Of a DNA stretch of 20,323 nucleotides, positions 8,277 to 16,445 are shown piece after piece. The stretch spans positions 4,296-24,618 of the forward strand of contig PBVS01000013.1 of the NCBI GenBank assembly GCA_002728725.1, written 5' to 3'. Positions within the stretch are counted from its first letter, which is position 1. Every line of letters starts with the position of its first letter. The notes beneath the pieces are model-generated. The model made no database searches. It was not told the DNA's origin and worked only from the letters and a program-made list of their open reading frames with translations. The position numbers and the translations under genes are program-made. The stretch comes from Woeseiaceae bacterium. GTDB lineage: Bacteria > Pseudomonadota > Gammaproteobacteria > Steroidobacterales > Woeseiaceae.

Positions 8277-9632
8277 ATGAAAAGACCAAATACTCTTAGA
8301 CAGCTGAATCAATTTTATGTGATGGTCATTTTGTTTTCTGTGATTTTTAAAGTTGCGAATTCACAAGAAAATGATTCTCTTTCAGTGATTTATCTGGATG
8401 CAATTGCCAATCAGATGTATTCAGAGGCGGATCAGATTGCAAAGCAGAGGATAGAGCAAGCAATTAGGGATTATGGTTTAAACAGCCATGAGTCAGCCAA
8501 TGCGATGATTGATCTGGCCATAGCGCAACTCGGATTAGAAGACTTTGAATCATCAATAACAAATTATGAAACCGCAATAAATATAATTGAGAGAGTGGAA
8601 AATCAACTTGATAAGAGGCTCATCAATCCGTTAAAAGGGCTTGCTGAGGCACAATTAAAAATCAACAGAGCTGATCTGGCTGAAGTCACATTTAATCGAG
8701 CCCTTCACATAAGCCACGTGAATGATGGGCCGCATAATCTAGAACAAATGGAGAGTCTAAATTCATTGGCAGATTTATACATCAACTCCAATGAGAACAA
8801 AAAAGCGGCCGACATAGAGAAACGAATATATTATCTGCAGTCTAGGAATGTTGATCCTGATAGCCTTGAAATGATCCCAGCGCTGGAAACTCTGGCGAAC
8901 TCACAAAGAAAATCAAATCAATTTGAAAGAGAAAGAAGAACCTGGAGAAAGGTAATAAAGATAATTCAAAACCAAAAAGGCAAAGACAGTCTTGATCTTC
9001 TGAAACCATTAACTGAGCTAGGAAGATCGTATTTATACATTGATTTTGCCGCTATGAGTTACGATGACCCCCCAGTTGCATCCAAAGGAGACAGTTTTCT
9101 CAGAAAAGCAATCCAGATCAGTGAAAATCACCCTGAAGCTACCTGGTTGCAACAAGTAGAGGCAAAAATCAACTTGGCAGACTATTATGTTCTAAGTGAC
9201 AGAGCCAGTCGCTCATATGCAGTTTATAGAGAGGTGTGGGATCAGTTATCAGAAGATGATCTAAAACTTCAATACCGTGCAGCATCACTTGAAGAACCCG
9301 TGATAATAGAAAAAATAAATCCTCCAACATATTTTGATGAGACCTCAAAAGCAGACGAAAAAAATCTTCCAGAGAACTACCGGGAAGCCTATGTAAGCTT
9401 CAACTTTAATGTAAGTAAGAGAGGATTGGCTAAAAATATAAATCGAGCTTCTTTTAATCCAGATGGGCTTGACGCAATGCATAAAGTCATTGGGAATCAA
9501 CTTCGATACCTGGTGTACCGTCCAATTTTTAGAGATCGCGAACCAATAATTGCAAATAATGTTAACTATGAACACAGATTCTTCTATAAACAAAGAATTT
9601 CAGAGTCGCCTCAAAACAGGGACGAAAGCTAG
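8277..9632 (+). CDS. Exported TPR protein with a TonB C-terminal-like domain
   Basis: This is a 451-residue protein. Residues 1-30 read as a signal peptide or membrane anchor (hydrophobic [13 protein letters not shown] followed by NSQE). Residues about 35-330 are helical repeats of the kinesin-light-chain type, with pairs such as [20 protein letters not shown] and [18 protein letters not shown]. Residues about 368-440 resemble the TonB C-terminal domain: strand [13 protein letters not shown], a helix, [10 protein letters not shown] (414 onward), then a closing NYEHRFFYK strand. The protein lacks the proline-rich spacer and the ExbB-facing helix context of true TonB, so it is more likely a periplasmic scaffold than an energy transducer. 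msrA starts 14 bases downstream, suggesting co-expression. The function is unknown. Confidence 0.85.
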   Translation: MKRPNTLRQLNQFYVMVILFSVIFKVANSQENDSLSVIYLDAIANQMYSEADQIAKQRIEQAIRDYGLNSHESANAMIDLAIAQLGLEDFESSITNYETAINIIERVENQLDKRLINPLKGLAEAQLKINRADLAEVTFNRALHISHVNDGPHNLEQMESLNSLADLYINSNENKKAADIEKRIYYLQSRNVDPDSLEMIPALETLANSQRKSNQFERERRTWRKVIKIIQNQKGKDSLDLLKPLTELGRSYLYIDFAAMSYDDPPVASKGDSFLRKAIQISENHPEATWLQQVEAKINLADYYVLSDRASRSYAVYREVWDQLSEDDLKLQYRAASLEEPVIIEKINPPTYFDETSKADEKNLPENYREAYVSFNFNVSKRGLAKNINRASFNPDGLDAMHKVIGNQLRYLVYRPIFRDREPIIANNVNYEHRFFYKQRISESPQNRDES

Positions 9633-9646
9633 AAATAGGAAAATTT

Positions 9647-10237
9647 ATGGCTGATCATTTTGTAAATGGTAATTCTATAACTCCACCTTATCCTGAAGGA
9701 ATGGAAAAAGCGGTATTTGGTATGGGGTGTTTTTGGGGGCCAGAAAGATTGTTCTGGCAAACGCCTGGTGTTTATTCAACCGCCGTCGGCTATGCAGGAG
9801 GCACTACAGACAATCCAACATATACTGAAGTATGCAAAGATATTACGGGTCATACCGAAGTCGTTCTAATTGTATTTGATAAAGATCACATCAGTTATGA
9901 AGAACTTCTCACAATTTTTTGGGAATCACATAATCCTACACAGGGAATGAGGCAGCAGAGTGATGTCGGTTCACAATATCGTTCTGCAATATATGCAGAT
10001 TCTGATGCTCATTTAGAGTTAGCGATTAATTCTATGAATAACTATCAAATAAAGCTTGCATCAGCAGAAAAAGATGAAAAAATAACTTTAAAATCACGAA
10101 TTCTGGGCAACATAACAACAGAAATAAAGCTATTAGATAAATTCTATTATGCTGAGGAATACCACCAACAATATCTAGCTAAAAATCCAAATGGATACTG
10201 CTCTATGAAAGGGACTGGTGTGACCTGCATCCTGTGA
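9647..10237 (+). CDS. msrA: Peptide methionine-S-sulfoxide reductase MsrA
   Basis: This 196-residue enzyme reduces the S-epimer of methionine sulfoxide in proteins and free methionine using thioredoxin. The catalytic cysteine is C28 in GMGCFWG, followed by the family segments [17 protein letters not shown], and [20 protein letters not shown]. Two C-terminal cysteines, C185 in GYCSM and C194 in VTCIL, are placed to resolve and recycle the sulfenic acid. No signal peptide is visible, so it acts in the cytoplasm and complements the periplasmic MsrPQ system encoded at 16446-18017. The gene follows the TPR/TonB-C-like gene by 14 bases and is probably translated from the same mRNA. Confidence 0.97.
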   Translation: MADHFVNGNSITPPYPEGMEKAVFGMGCFWGPERLFWQTPGVYSTAVGYAGGTTDNPTYTEVCKDITGHTEVVLIVFDKDHISYEELLTIFWESHNPTQGMRQQSDVGSQYRSAIYADSDAHLELAINSMNNYQIKLASAEKDEKITLKSRILGNITTEIKLLDKFYYAEEYHQQYLAKNPNGYCSMKGTGVTCIL

Positions 10238-10294
10238 TAATAAGATCGTAAAATGCTAGTTAATTAATGGAAAAATAAGTTAAAAGAGAGACAA

Positions 10295-10966
10295 ATGGCC
10301 TTCAACAAAATAAAAACTGATCCTGATCTTGGGAAAAAAGTACATGAACATTTAGTATCAGTAGGAGTGGAAACTCCGGTTATTAATAATGGCTTATCCA
10401 GCACTGAAAAAATCGATAAGATTCAAGATAACTTTAGTCAAATTTTAGATACATTAGGATTAGATCTAAGTGATGACAGTCTCATTAATAGCCCCAAGCG
10501 TATTGCGAAAATGTACATTAATGAAATCTTCTGGGGTCTTGATTATGAAGCATTCCCTAAAGCGACTGTAGTTGAAAATAAAATGAGATACAATGAAATG
10601 GTTGTCGTAAAAAACATTTCGGTGCAGTCATATTGTGAACATCACTTCGTTGTCATTGACGGGCTTGCAGCTGTTGCATACGTTCCCAAAGGAAAAGTAT
10701 TAGGCTTGTCAAAGATCAATCGTATTGTCGAGTACTTTTCAAAAAGACCTCAGATACAAGAACGTTTAACTGAACAAATATATCATGCGTTGTCTTTCAT
10801 TTTAGAAACAGAGGATGTGGCAGTAATGATTGATGGAGATCATTATTGTGTAAAATCAAGAGGCGTGGAAGACACAGGCAGCTCGACAATTACAAGCAGA
10901 CTAGGTGGTGGCTTCAAATCTGACCATAAGGCAAGAGCGGAATTTTTAGCACTAGCCAAATCTTAA
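10295..10966 (+). CDS. folE: GTP cyclohydrolase I
   Basis: This 223-residue enzyme (E. coli FolE is 222) opens GTP to 7,8-dihydroneopterin triphosphate, the first committed step of tetrahydrofolate synthesis. The zinc site is intact: C114 and H117 in YCEHHF and C185 in DHYCVKSRG. Conserved active-site stretches are SPKRIAKM, GLSKINRIVEYF, RPQIQERLTEQI and the SRGVEDTGSSTIT segment. An AGAGAG-like Shine-Dalgarno sits just before the ATG. It follows msrA by 57 bases on the same strand and may be in that transcript. It is convergent with ileS across 46 bases, where no convincing terminator hairpin is seen. Confidence 0.97.
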   Translation: MAFNKIKTDPDLGKKVHEHLVSVGVETPVINNGLSSTEKIDKIQDNFSQILDTLGLDLSDDSLINSPKRIAKMYINEIFWGLDYEAFPKATVVENKMRYNEMVVVKNISVQSYCEHHFVVIDGLAAVAYVPKGKVLGLSKINRIVEYFSKRPQIQERLTEQIYHALSFILETEDVAVMIDGDHYCVKSRGVEDTGSSTITSRLGGGFKSDHKARAEFLALAKS

Positions 10967-11012
10967 GTTATGTCTTCTAGAAGGCCTTGCTCACCTAATT
11001 AATCCTGTTTTT

Positions 11013-14000
11013 TTACTTTTGGTTTTTTAAAATTTCAATCGTCCAAGACGCATCATCTAAATTATTGTCTTCCTTGAAAGTTGGGTTTTTTATCTCAGTT
11101 CTCCATTCAATGGTCAATGTTTCGGTCATAATAAATTCTTTGTAATCATTGATCACTGATTCAACAATTTCTGAGCCACTGATACCAAGCACTATACGAT
11201 CAGATACATCGAAACCTGATTTTTTTCTTGCTTCTTGAACTGATCTAACCAATTCTCTTGCCAATCCTTCTTTAATCAAATCATTATTTAATTTGGTATC
11301 TATGGCTGTTAAAAAGCCTCCCTCTTCACCACATGCATACCCTTCAGCTGATTTTGTTTCTATCAAAATATCATCTTGATCAAAAGTTATCTTTTCTCCA
11401 TCGCATTCAATTTCAAAAGTCTCGCCTTTAGTGACTTTTGATGCGATTTCACTGCTGTCAGCATCTTCCAATGCTTTTTTTATTTTTGGTACTAATTTAC
11501 CGTAGACTTTTCCAATTTTTGGTAGATTGGGTTTAATGATATATGTCACTAGGTTTGCATCGCGGGCGATGAATTCAATTTTCTTAATATTCAGTTCTTC
11601 CAAGATTTGAATTTGATGTTTTTCAACAGCAGCTGCAGAAAGATCGTCAGGAGTCCTAATTAAAAGCCTTGAGAGTGGTTGTCTTACTCTAACTCCAGAC
11701 TGAGATCTGGCTGCTCTTGCAAGACCTACAACCTTTTGCACAACATCGATTTCCATTATTAATTGATCATCCTCCCAACCTTTGTTGGGATGTGGCCACT
11801 CAGTCATATGGACACTCAAAGGCGCATCTTTATTATTATTTCTTACTAAATTTTGATAAACATTCTCTGCAATAAAGGGCACGAAAGGAGCCATTAATCT
11901 GTGGATGACATCTAAGCATTCATATAATGTTAAATATGCCGAACGTTTATCCTCAATATCTGTAGATTTCCAGAACCTTCTGCGATTTCTCCTGATATAC
12001 CAATTACTTAATTGGTCTATAAAGTGCTCAATCGCTTCACCTGCTGATTTAGCATCAAAGCTGTCCATAGCAGATGTTGTTTCTTTAATTGTCCTGTTAA
12101 TTAGGGCTAAGGCCCATCTGTCGGTTTCAGGTCTTTTTTCAACTGGTATTGGTGTACTGAGATCCAATTTATCGAGTCTTGCATACAAAACGAAAAATCC
12201 ATAAGTGTTCCAAAAAGTATTCATAAAAGAGCTGGCAACATCTGAAATGATCTCTACAGAAACTCTCTTTTGAATATCTGGAGAAATTCTAGATAAAAAG
12301 TGCCATCTGAGAGAATCTGCACCAACACTGTCAAACACCTCATACGGATCAATTATATTACCCAGTGATTTGGACATTTTTTTTCCATCTTGATCAACAA
12401 TATGACTTAAGCAAATACAGTTCCTGTAGGCAATTGAATCCGACACTAAAGTTGAGATTGCATGAAGCGTGTAGAACCATCCTCTTGTTTGATCGATCGC
12501 CTCACAGATATAATCGACAGGAAATTGTTGATCGAAATTTTCCTGATTTTCGAAAGGATAATGATACTGTGCATATGACATTGCTCCAGAATCAAACCAA
12601 CAATCTATAACTTCCGGAACTCTGGACCACGATTTTCCATCTTTTTCAAAGGTTATTTCATCAATACTCGGTCTATGAAGATCAAGATCACTCAGTTTTT
12701 TTCCAGAGAGTGCTTCTAACTCTTCTAATGAACCTATACATAGATAATTACTATTACCATCGGTCCAAACAGGCAGCGGTGTTCCCCAGAAACGCTCTCT
12801 CGATAATGCCCAGTCAATGTTATTCTCAAGCCATTTTCCAAAACGGCCATCGCGAATATGCTCTGGCACCCAATTGATGGTTCGATTAAGCTCTGACATT
12901 CTCTCACTGAATTGAGAGGTTTTGATGTACCAAGCATTTTTTGCATAATAAATAATTGGATCGCCAGTTCTCCAGCCAAATGGATAGTTATGCAAATATT
13001 TCTCTGACCTAAAAAGATTGCCATTTTTTTTGAGAATTTGTATTAATTTTTCATCAGCATCCTTAAAGAATTGACCAGCAACTGGCTTAACATCATCGAT
13101 GAAGTTTCCATCCATTCCAACACCATGAACCACTGGTAATCCATGAGCCTGACCAAGTGCTAAGTCATCAACACCGTAGGCGGGAGCACAATGAACAATC
13201 CCTGTTCCATCTTCTGTGCTCACAAAGTCAGCACCGTATACCTTAAATACACCAATATGATCTTCGATGTCTATATAATCAAACAAACGAACGTATTCTT
13301 TTCCTACCAGATCGCTTCCTTTAACCGATTTTATAATTTCATATTCAGCATCTTGAAAAACAGAGCTTAATAAATCCTTCGCAATAATTAGTATTTCGTC
13401 TGCAACCGAGACATACACGTAATCAATTTGTTCACCAACAGCAAGCATTAAGTTTGAAGGTAAGGTCCATGGAGTAGTCGTCCAAACCAGAAAAGAGCAA
13501 TTTTCCTCTTCGGCTAACTTAAACCGAACAAATACTGATGGATCCTCTACTTCTTTGTACCCCTGAGCAAGCTCATGAGAAGATAATGTCGCTCCAATAC
13601 GAGGATCATATGGAACTACCTTGTAACCTCTATATATTAGATCCTTATCCCAAATTTCTTTCAATAAATGCCAAACACTCTCAATAAAGTTATTATCTAA
13701 GGTGTAATATGCGTCCTCAGTATTGACCCAAAAGCCCATTCTCTCGGTCATTTTTTCCCAATCTTTTATATATCGCATTACTGATTCGCGACAACGCTTT
13801 GTAAATTCAGCTATCCCTATTTTTGATTCGATTTCTTTTTTATCAAAGATACCTAGCTCTTTTTCAATTTCATGCTCAACTGGTAATCCATGTGTATCCC
13901 ATCCGGCCTTTCTTGGCACATGGTACCCCTGCATTGTTTTGTATCTTGGAAAAGCATCCTTGAAAGATCTCGCCAATACATGGTGTATTCCAGGTTTTCC

Positions 14001-14156
14001 ATTTGCAGTTGGTGGGCCTTCATTAAATGTGAATAATGGTCTCTCTTTTGAGAGATCAAGTGTCGCTTTAAAGACGTCATTTTTCTCCCAAAAAAGTAGA
14101 ACCTCTTCTTCAATTTTGGGTCCTTCGTATCTTGTATTCACCACATCAAATTTCAT
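11013..14156 (-). CDS. ileS: Isoleucyl-tRNA synthetase, type 2 (IleRS2) with GIHH signature
   Basis: This 1047-residue class I synthetase charges tRNA-Ile. The sequence around the first signature, GPPTANGKPGIHHVLARSFK (47-66), and the WDTHGLPVE segment identify the eukaryote-like IleRS2 branch, not the IleRS1 usual in gammaproteobacteria. The HIGH tetrapeptide is replaced by GIHH (56-59), with first and third positions exchanged. KMSKS is intact at 593-597. The CP1 editing domain (about 185-390) keeps the Thr-rich TTTPWTLPSN (226-235) and the editing aspartate D331 in YGVDD. The C-terminus lacks the Cys4 zinc knuckle of IleRS1. A GGTGA Shine-Dalgarno follows the leader's U-tract seven bases before the ATG. 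Expression appears to be controlled by the T-box leader. Strong candidate for horizontal acquisition. Confidence 0.97.
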   Translation of the reverse strand: MKFDVVNTRYEGPKIEEEVLLFWEKNDVFKATLDLSKERPLFTFNEGPPTANGKPGIHHVLARSFKDAFPRYKTMQGYHVPRKAGWDTHGLPVEHEIEKELGIFDKKEIESKIGIAEFTKRCRESVMRYIKDWEKMTERMGFWVNTEDAYYTLDNNFIESVWHLLKEIWDKDLIYRGYKVVPYDPRIGATLSSHELAQGYKEVEDPSVFVRFKLAEEENCSFLVWTTTPWTLPSNLMLAVGEQIDYVYVSVADEILIIAKDLLSSVFQDAEYEIIKSVKGSDLVGKEYVRLFDYIDIEDHIGVFKVYGADFVSTEDGTGIVHCAPAYGVDDLALGQAHGLPVVHGVGMDGNFIDDVKPVAGQFFKDADEKLIQILKKNGNLFRSEKYLHNYPFGWRTGDPIIYYAKNAWYIKTSQFSERMSELNRTINWVPEHIRDGRFGKWLENNIDWALSRERFWGTPLPVWTDGNSNYLCIGSLEELEALSGKKLSDLDLHRPSIDEITFEKDGKSWSRVPEVIDCWFDSGAMSYAQYHYPFENQENFDQQFPVDYICEAIDQTRGWFYTLHAISTLVSDSIAYRNCICLSHIVDQDGKKMSKSLGNIIDPYEVFDSVGADSLRWHFLSRISPDIQKRVSVEIISDVASSFMNTFWNTYGFFVLYARLDKLDLSTPIPVEKRPETDRWALALINRTIKETTSAMDSFDAKSAGEAIEHFIDQLSNWYIRRNRRRFWKSTDIEDKRSAYLTLYECLDVIHRLMAPFVPFIAENVYQNLVRNNNKDAPLSVHMTEWPHPNKGWEDDQLIMEIDVVQKVVGLARAARSQSGVRVRQPLSRLLIRTPDDLSAAAVEKHQIQILEELNIKKIEFIARDANLVTYIIKPNLPKIGKVYGKLVPKIKKALEDADSSEIASKVTKGETFEIECDGEKITFDQDDILIETKSAEGYACGEEGGFLTAIDTKLNNDLIKEGLARELVRSVQEARKKSGFDVSDRIVLGISGSEIVESVINDYKEFIMTETLTIEWRTEIKNPTFKEDNNLDDASWTIEILKNQK

Positions 14157-14167
14157 AAATATTCACC

Positions 14168-14201
14168 AAAAAAAACCCCGAACGTATAATAACGTCCGGG
14201 G
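14168..14201 (-). terminator. Intrinsic terminator of the ileS T-box
   Basis: On the minus strand, a 10-bp hairpin (14201-14192 with 14185-14176, one G-U pair, six-base loop) is followed by eight U residues (14175-14168). Its 5' arm CCCCGG is also the 3' arm of the antiterminator, so the two structures exclude each other. The ileS Shine-Dalgarno starts directly after the U-tract, so termination would stop before the coding region. Confidence 0.96.
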
Positions 14202-14420
14202 CAATATTTCCTATCGCGGTACCACCCGGGTTCACGAAAAACGATACGCTTCTCGCCTCATTGAATCCTTTACGAGGACTAGTCGATCATTCTTAATCTG
14301 CACTGGCATTTCAGATGATAACTCAGGGGTGATTTTAGGTTAAATATTGATCTGGAGCTTCCACCGTCCCCCAGTCTCTATAATCAAGATAATAACTTAC
14401 TCGTCCCCATCGCAGTCTTA
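14168..14420 (-). promoter_or_regulatory. T-box riboswitch, tRNA-Ile specific, upstream of ileS
   Basis: The ileS leader has the parts of a transcriptional T-box, read on the minus strand. The lower Stem I pairs GGGG (14408-14405) with CCCC (14329-14326). The specifier codon AUC (Ile) is at 14333-14331. The AG bulge AGAGA is at 14379-14375 and the distal-loop motif GGUGGAA at 14365-14359, enclosed by a CUGGGG/CUCCAG helix. Stem III is a 10-bp hairpin with a UAU loop (14256-14234). The antiterminator pairs CCGGG (14229-14225) with CCCGG (14200-14196) and GCGAUA (14217-14212) with UAUUGC (14206-14201). Between them is the bulge UGGUACC (14224-14218), whose UGGU would pair with the NCCA end of uncharged tRNA-Ile. 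The mutually exclusive terminator is annotated separately. Uncharged tRNA-Ile should raise ileS expression. Confidence 0.96.
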
Positions 14421-14425
14421 TGGCA

Positions 14426-14454
14426 AAATTAGCTCTAGTTAGAGAAAAATACAA
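14426..14454 (-). promoter_or_regulatory. Candidate sigma70 promoter for ileS
   Basis: TTGTAT (14454-14449) and TAATTT (14431-14426) are separated by 17 bases on the minus strand. They sit about 12 bases before the base of T-box Stem I, which would place the transcript start near 14419. Both hexamers are imperfect, but position and spacing fit. Confidence 0.55.
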
Positions 14455-14559
14455 GTATTATCTAAAAATAAATTCATTTAGTTAAACATTTGAATTTTCT
14501 TGAATGGATTCGAATATCCTGAGAATATCAATATCTGGTTATCAATTTTCATAGAAAAA

Positions 14560-15171
14560 ATGGAAATACATTCAAATAACATAAAAAAAATTTTTATCAT
14601 CATGTTTATGATGTCAAATGTTTCAGTGGCTCAAAGCAATGCAGATAACGATAGCTTTATAAATCAACAAAACACCACAGAAATATTTAATTTTGGTAGA
14701 CCAGCCTCAGAAAAAGAAATTGCTGAATGGGACCTTGATGTAAGGCCGGATGGAACAGGCTTACCAAAAGGAAAAGGCACAGTTAAAAAAGGTGAGATTA
14801 TCTATGCATCAAAATGCGGTTTCTGTCATGGACAAAAAGGTGAGGGAGGAATAAACGATAGGTTAGTTGCAAGAATAGGAGAAGAATTTCCAAATGAGGA
14901 TCAAGCTTGTGGCTTTCAGTGTCGCACGATCGGAAATTACTGGCCTTATGCGACGACACTCTTTGATTATATATTAAGATCAATGCCAATGAATGCACCA
15001 GGGTCATTGACAAACGATGAAGTATATTCATTGTCAGCATACCTGCTATATTTAAATAAGATTGTCAGCGAAGAGATCGAATTAAATTCAGAAAACTTAA
15101 AAAATATAGTCATGCCAGCTCATGATAAATTTGTGGTTGATGATCGCCTAGATTACTTAGTGGCTCATTAA
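14560..15171 (+). CDS. SoxD-like c-type cytochrome of sulfite dehydrogenase
   Basis: This is a periplasmic monoheme cytochrome c, probably the electron acceptor of the sulfite dehydrogenase encoded next. From the ATG at 14560 the product is about 203 residues, with a signal peptide (KKIFIIMFMMSNVSVAQS). An upstream TTG at 14500 would lengthen it but bury the signal. The heme site is CGFCH (C86, C89, H90), with SMPMNAPGS (141-149) offering a methionine axial ligand. The segments AEWDLDVRPDGTGLPKGKGT and NYWPYATTLFDYI closely resemble SoxD. SoxD proper usually carries a second heme domain; only one CxxCH is present here. An extra cysteine pair, CGFQC (117-121), is odd and could form a disulfide. 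The SoxC-like gene begins one base after its stop. Confidence 0.9.
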   Translation: MEIHSNNIKKIFIIMFMMSNVSVAQSNADNDSFINQQNTTEIFNFGRPASEKEIAEWDLDVRPDGTGLPKGKGTVKKGEIIYASKCGFCHGQKGEGGINDRLVARIGEEFPNEDQACGFQCRTIGNYWPYATTLFDYILRSMPMNAPGSLTNDEVYSLSAYLLYLNKIVSEEIELNSENLKNIVMPAHDKFVVDDRLDYLVAH

Positions 15172-15172
15172 T

Positions 15173-16429
15173 ATGAAGAATAAAAAAAATAACTCAAATA
15201 AAAAAAATATATCCAGAAGAAGCGTGCTTGCCGGTATGGCAGGAGCAGCGGGGACGATTATCTCAAGAGCCTCCAACGGTCAAGAGATCCAAACATCCGA
15301 AAATAGACCAATTGCGCCGGACGATCCAACAAAAGTTACTGCCAATCAATGGTCCACAAAAGTTGGGAAAAGGTCAGTTTACGAAAAATATGAGAGAGAT
15401 GTAAGATACACAGGGACAAGTTCTAGATCACCACTTCATAGGCTAACAGGTACCATCACACCGTCTGATTTACATTTTGAAAGACACCACGCTGGTGTGC
15501 CAATAATAGACCCAAAAAAACATAAGTTAATTATTCATGGCATGGTCGAGAGACCAATGGTTTTTTCTATTGATGATTTAAAACGTTTTCCTGCTGTAAG
15601 TAGAATTTGCTTTATTGAATGCTCAGGTAATCTTGCTAGAGAAGCTGATGAATATACTACACCTCAAAATATTTGTGGCATGACAAGCCAAAGTGAGTGG
15701 ACAGGTGTAATGCTATCAACATTGATGAAACAGGTTGGTGTGAATCCCGCATCTTCATGGTTTCTGGCAGAAGGAGCGGATGCCGCAGTACTCACCAGAA
15801 GTATACCCAAAGACATATGGAATGAGACTATGATTGCATACGCTCAAAATGGCGAAGCTGTCAGACCAGAAAATGGGTATCCCATCAGATTGCTCAACCC
15901 CGGGTATGAAGGAAACTCGTCAGTCAAGTGGTTAAGAAGAATAGAGTTTTCCGATCGACCATTTATGACAAGAGAAGAAACCTCGAAATACACTGAAACC
16001 ATTAAAGGTGGTAAGGCAAGGCAGTTCAGTTTAACGATGGATGCTCGCTCAATAATAACTTATCCCGCTTATCCAAATGTAGTTGAAAAAGGATGGATTG
16101 AATTGCAAGGTATCGCTTGGAGCGGTCGAGGAAAAATTGCTAAAACTGAAGTAAGCATAGATTCTGGAAAGACATGGAAATTAGCTCAACTTCAGTCTCC
16201 AGTTCTGCCAAAAGCACATACAAGATTTAGATATCTTTTTAAGTGGGATGGAAAAGAGACTACCATCTTAAGCAGAGCCATTGACGAAACTGGATACACT
16301 CAACCAGACAGGAAAACTCTTATACAAGCAAGAGGTGCTGGATCAATTCCATACCATAGCAATCCAATCACAGGCTGGAGACTTAAAAGTGGTGGAGATG
16401 TTGTCTATAGAGTTGAAGATTGGGGATAA
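15173..16429 (+). CDS. SoxC-like molybdopterin sulfite dehydrogenase
   Basis: This 418-residue periplasmic molybdenum enzyme belongs to the sulfite oxidase family. Residues 1-38 form a twin-arginine (Tat) signal: SRRSVLAGMAGAAGTI, with RR at 15-16. The Mo-pterin domain (about 85-285) contains the molybdenum-ligand cysteine C150 in FIECSGN. The C-terminal Mo-co dimerisation domain (about 290-410) begins near QFSLTMDARS and includes GIAWSGRGKI and SIDSGKTWK. It should oxidise sulfite, or a SoxYZ-bound sulfane if a full Sox system exists, and pass electrons to the upstream cytochrome. No soxXYZAB genes are visible. It starts one base after the cytochrome stop, so translation is probably coupled, and msrP follows after 16 bases. 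Confidence 0.93.
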   Translation: MKNKKNNSNKKNISRRSVLAGMAGAAGTIISRASNGQEIQTSENRPIAPDDPTKVTANQWSTKVGKRSVYEKYERDVRYTGTSSRSPLHRLTGTITPSDLHFERHHAGVPIIDPKKHKLIIHGMVERPMVFSIDDLKRFPAVSRICFIECSGNLAREADEYTTPQNICGMTSQSEWTGVMLSTLMKQVGVNPASSWFLAEGADAAVLTRSIPKDIWNETMIAYAQNGEAVRPENGYPIRLLNPGYEGNSSVKWLRRIEFSDRPFMTREETSKYTETIKGGKARQFSLTMDARSIITYPAYPNVVEKGWIELQGIAWSGRGKIAKTEVSIDSGKTWKLAQLQSPVLPKAHTRFRYLFKWDGKETTILSRAIDETGYTQPDRKTLIQARGAGSIPYHSNPITGWRLKSGGDVVYRVEDWG

Positions 16430-16445
16430 AACTTTTATTGAAATT

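Noticed and set aside
10967..11012. Possible terminator between the convergent folE and ileS genes
   Set aside because: A short CTTCTAGAAG palindrome and a T-run are present but not adjacent, so they do not form an intrinsic terminator.
13723..14343. Plus-strand open frame of 206 codons antisense to the start of ileS and through the T-box leader
   Set aside because: It runs across a structured RNA leader and the conserved IleRS N-terminus on the other strand, and its product is low-complexity Ser-rich with no family motif. It is a shadow frame.
14500..14559. TTG start 20 codons upstream of the cytochrome c ATG
   Set aside because: It would place 20 polar and mixed residues before the signal peptide. 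The ATG at 14560 gives a standard signal sequence.
16281..16445. Upstream extension of msrP into soxC
   Set aside because: The 55 extra residues overlap the soxC coding region in another frame and precede the Tat signal, which must be near the N-terminus. The ATG at 16446 fits family length.
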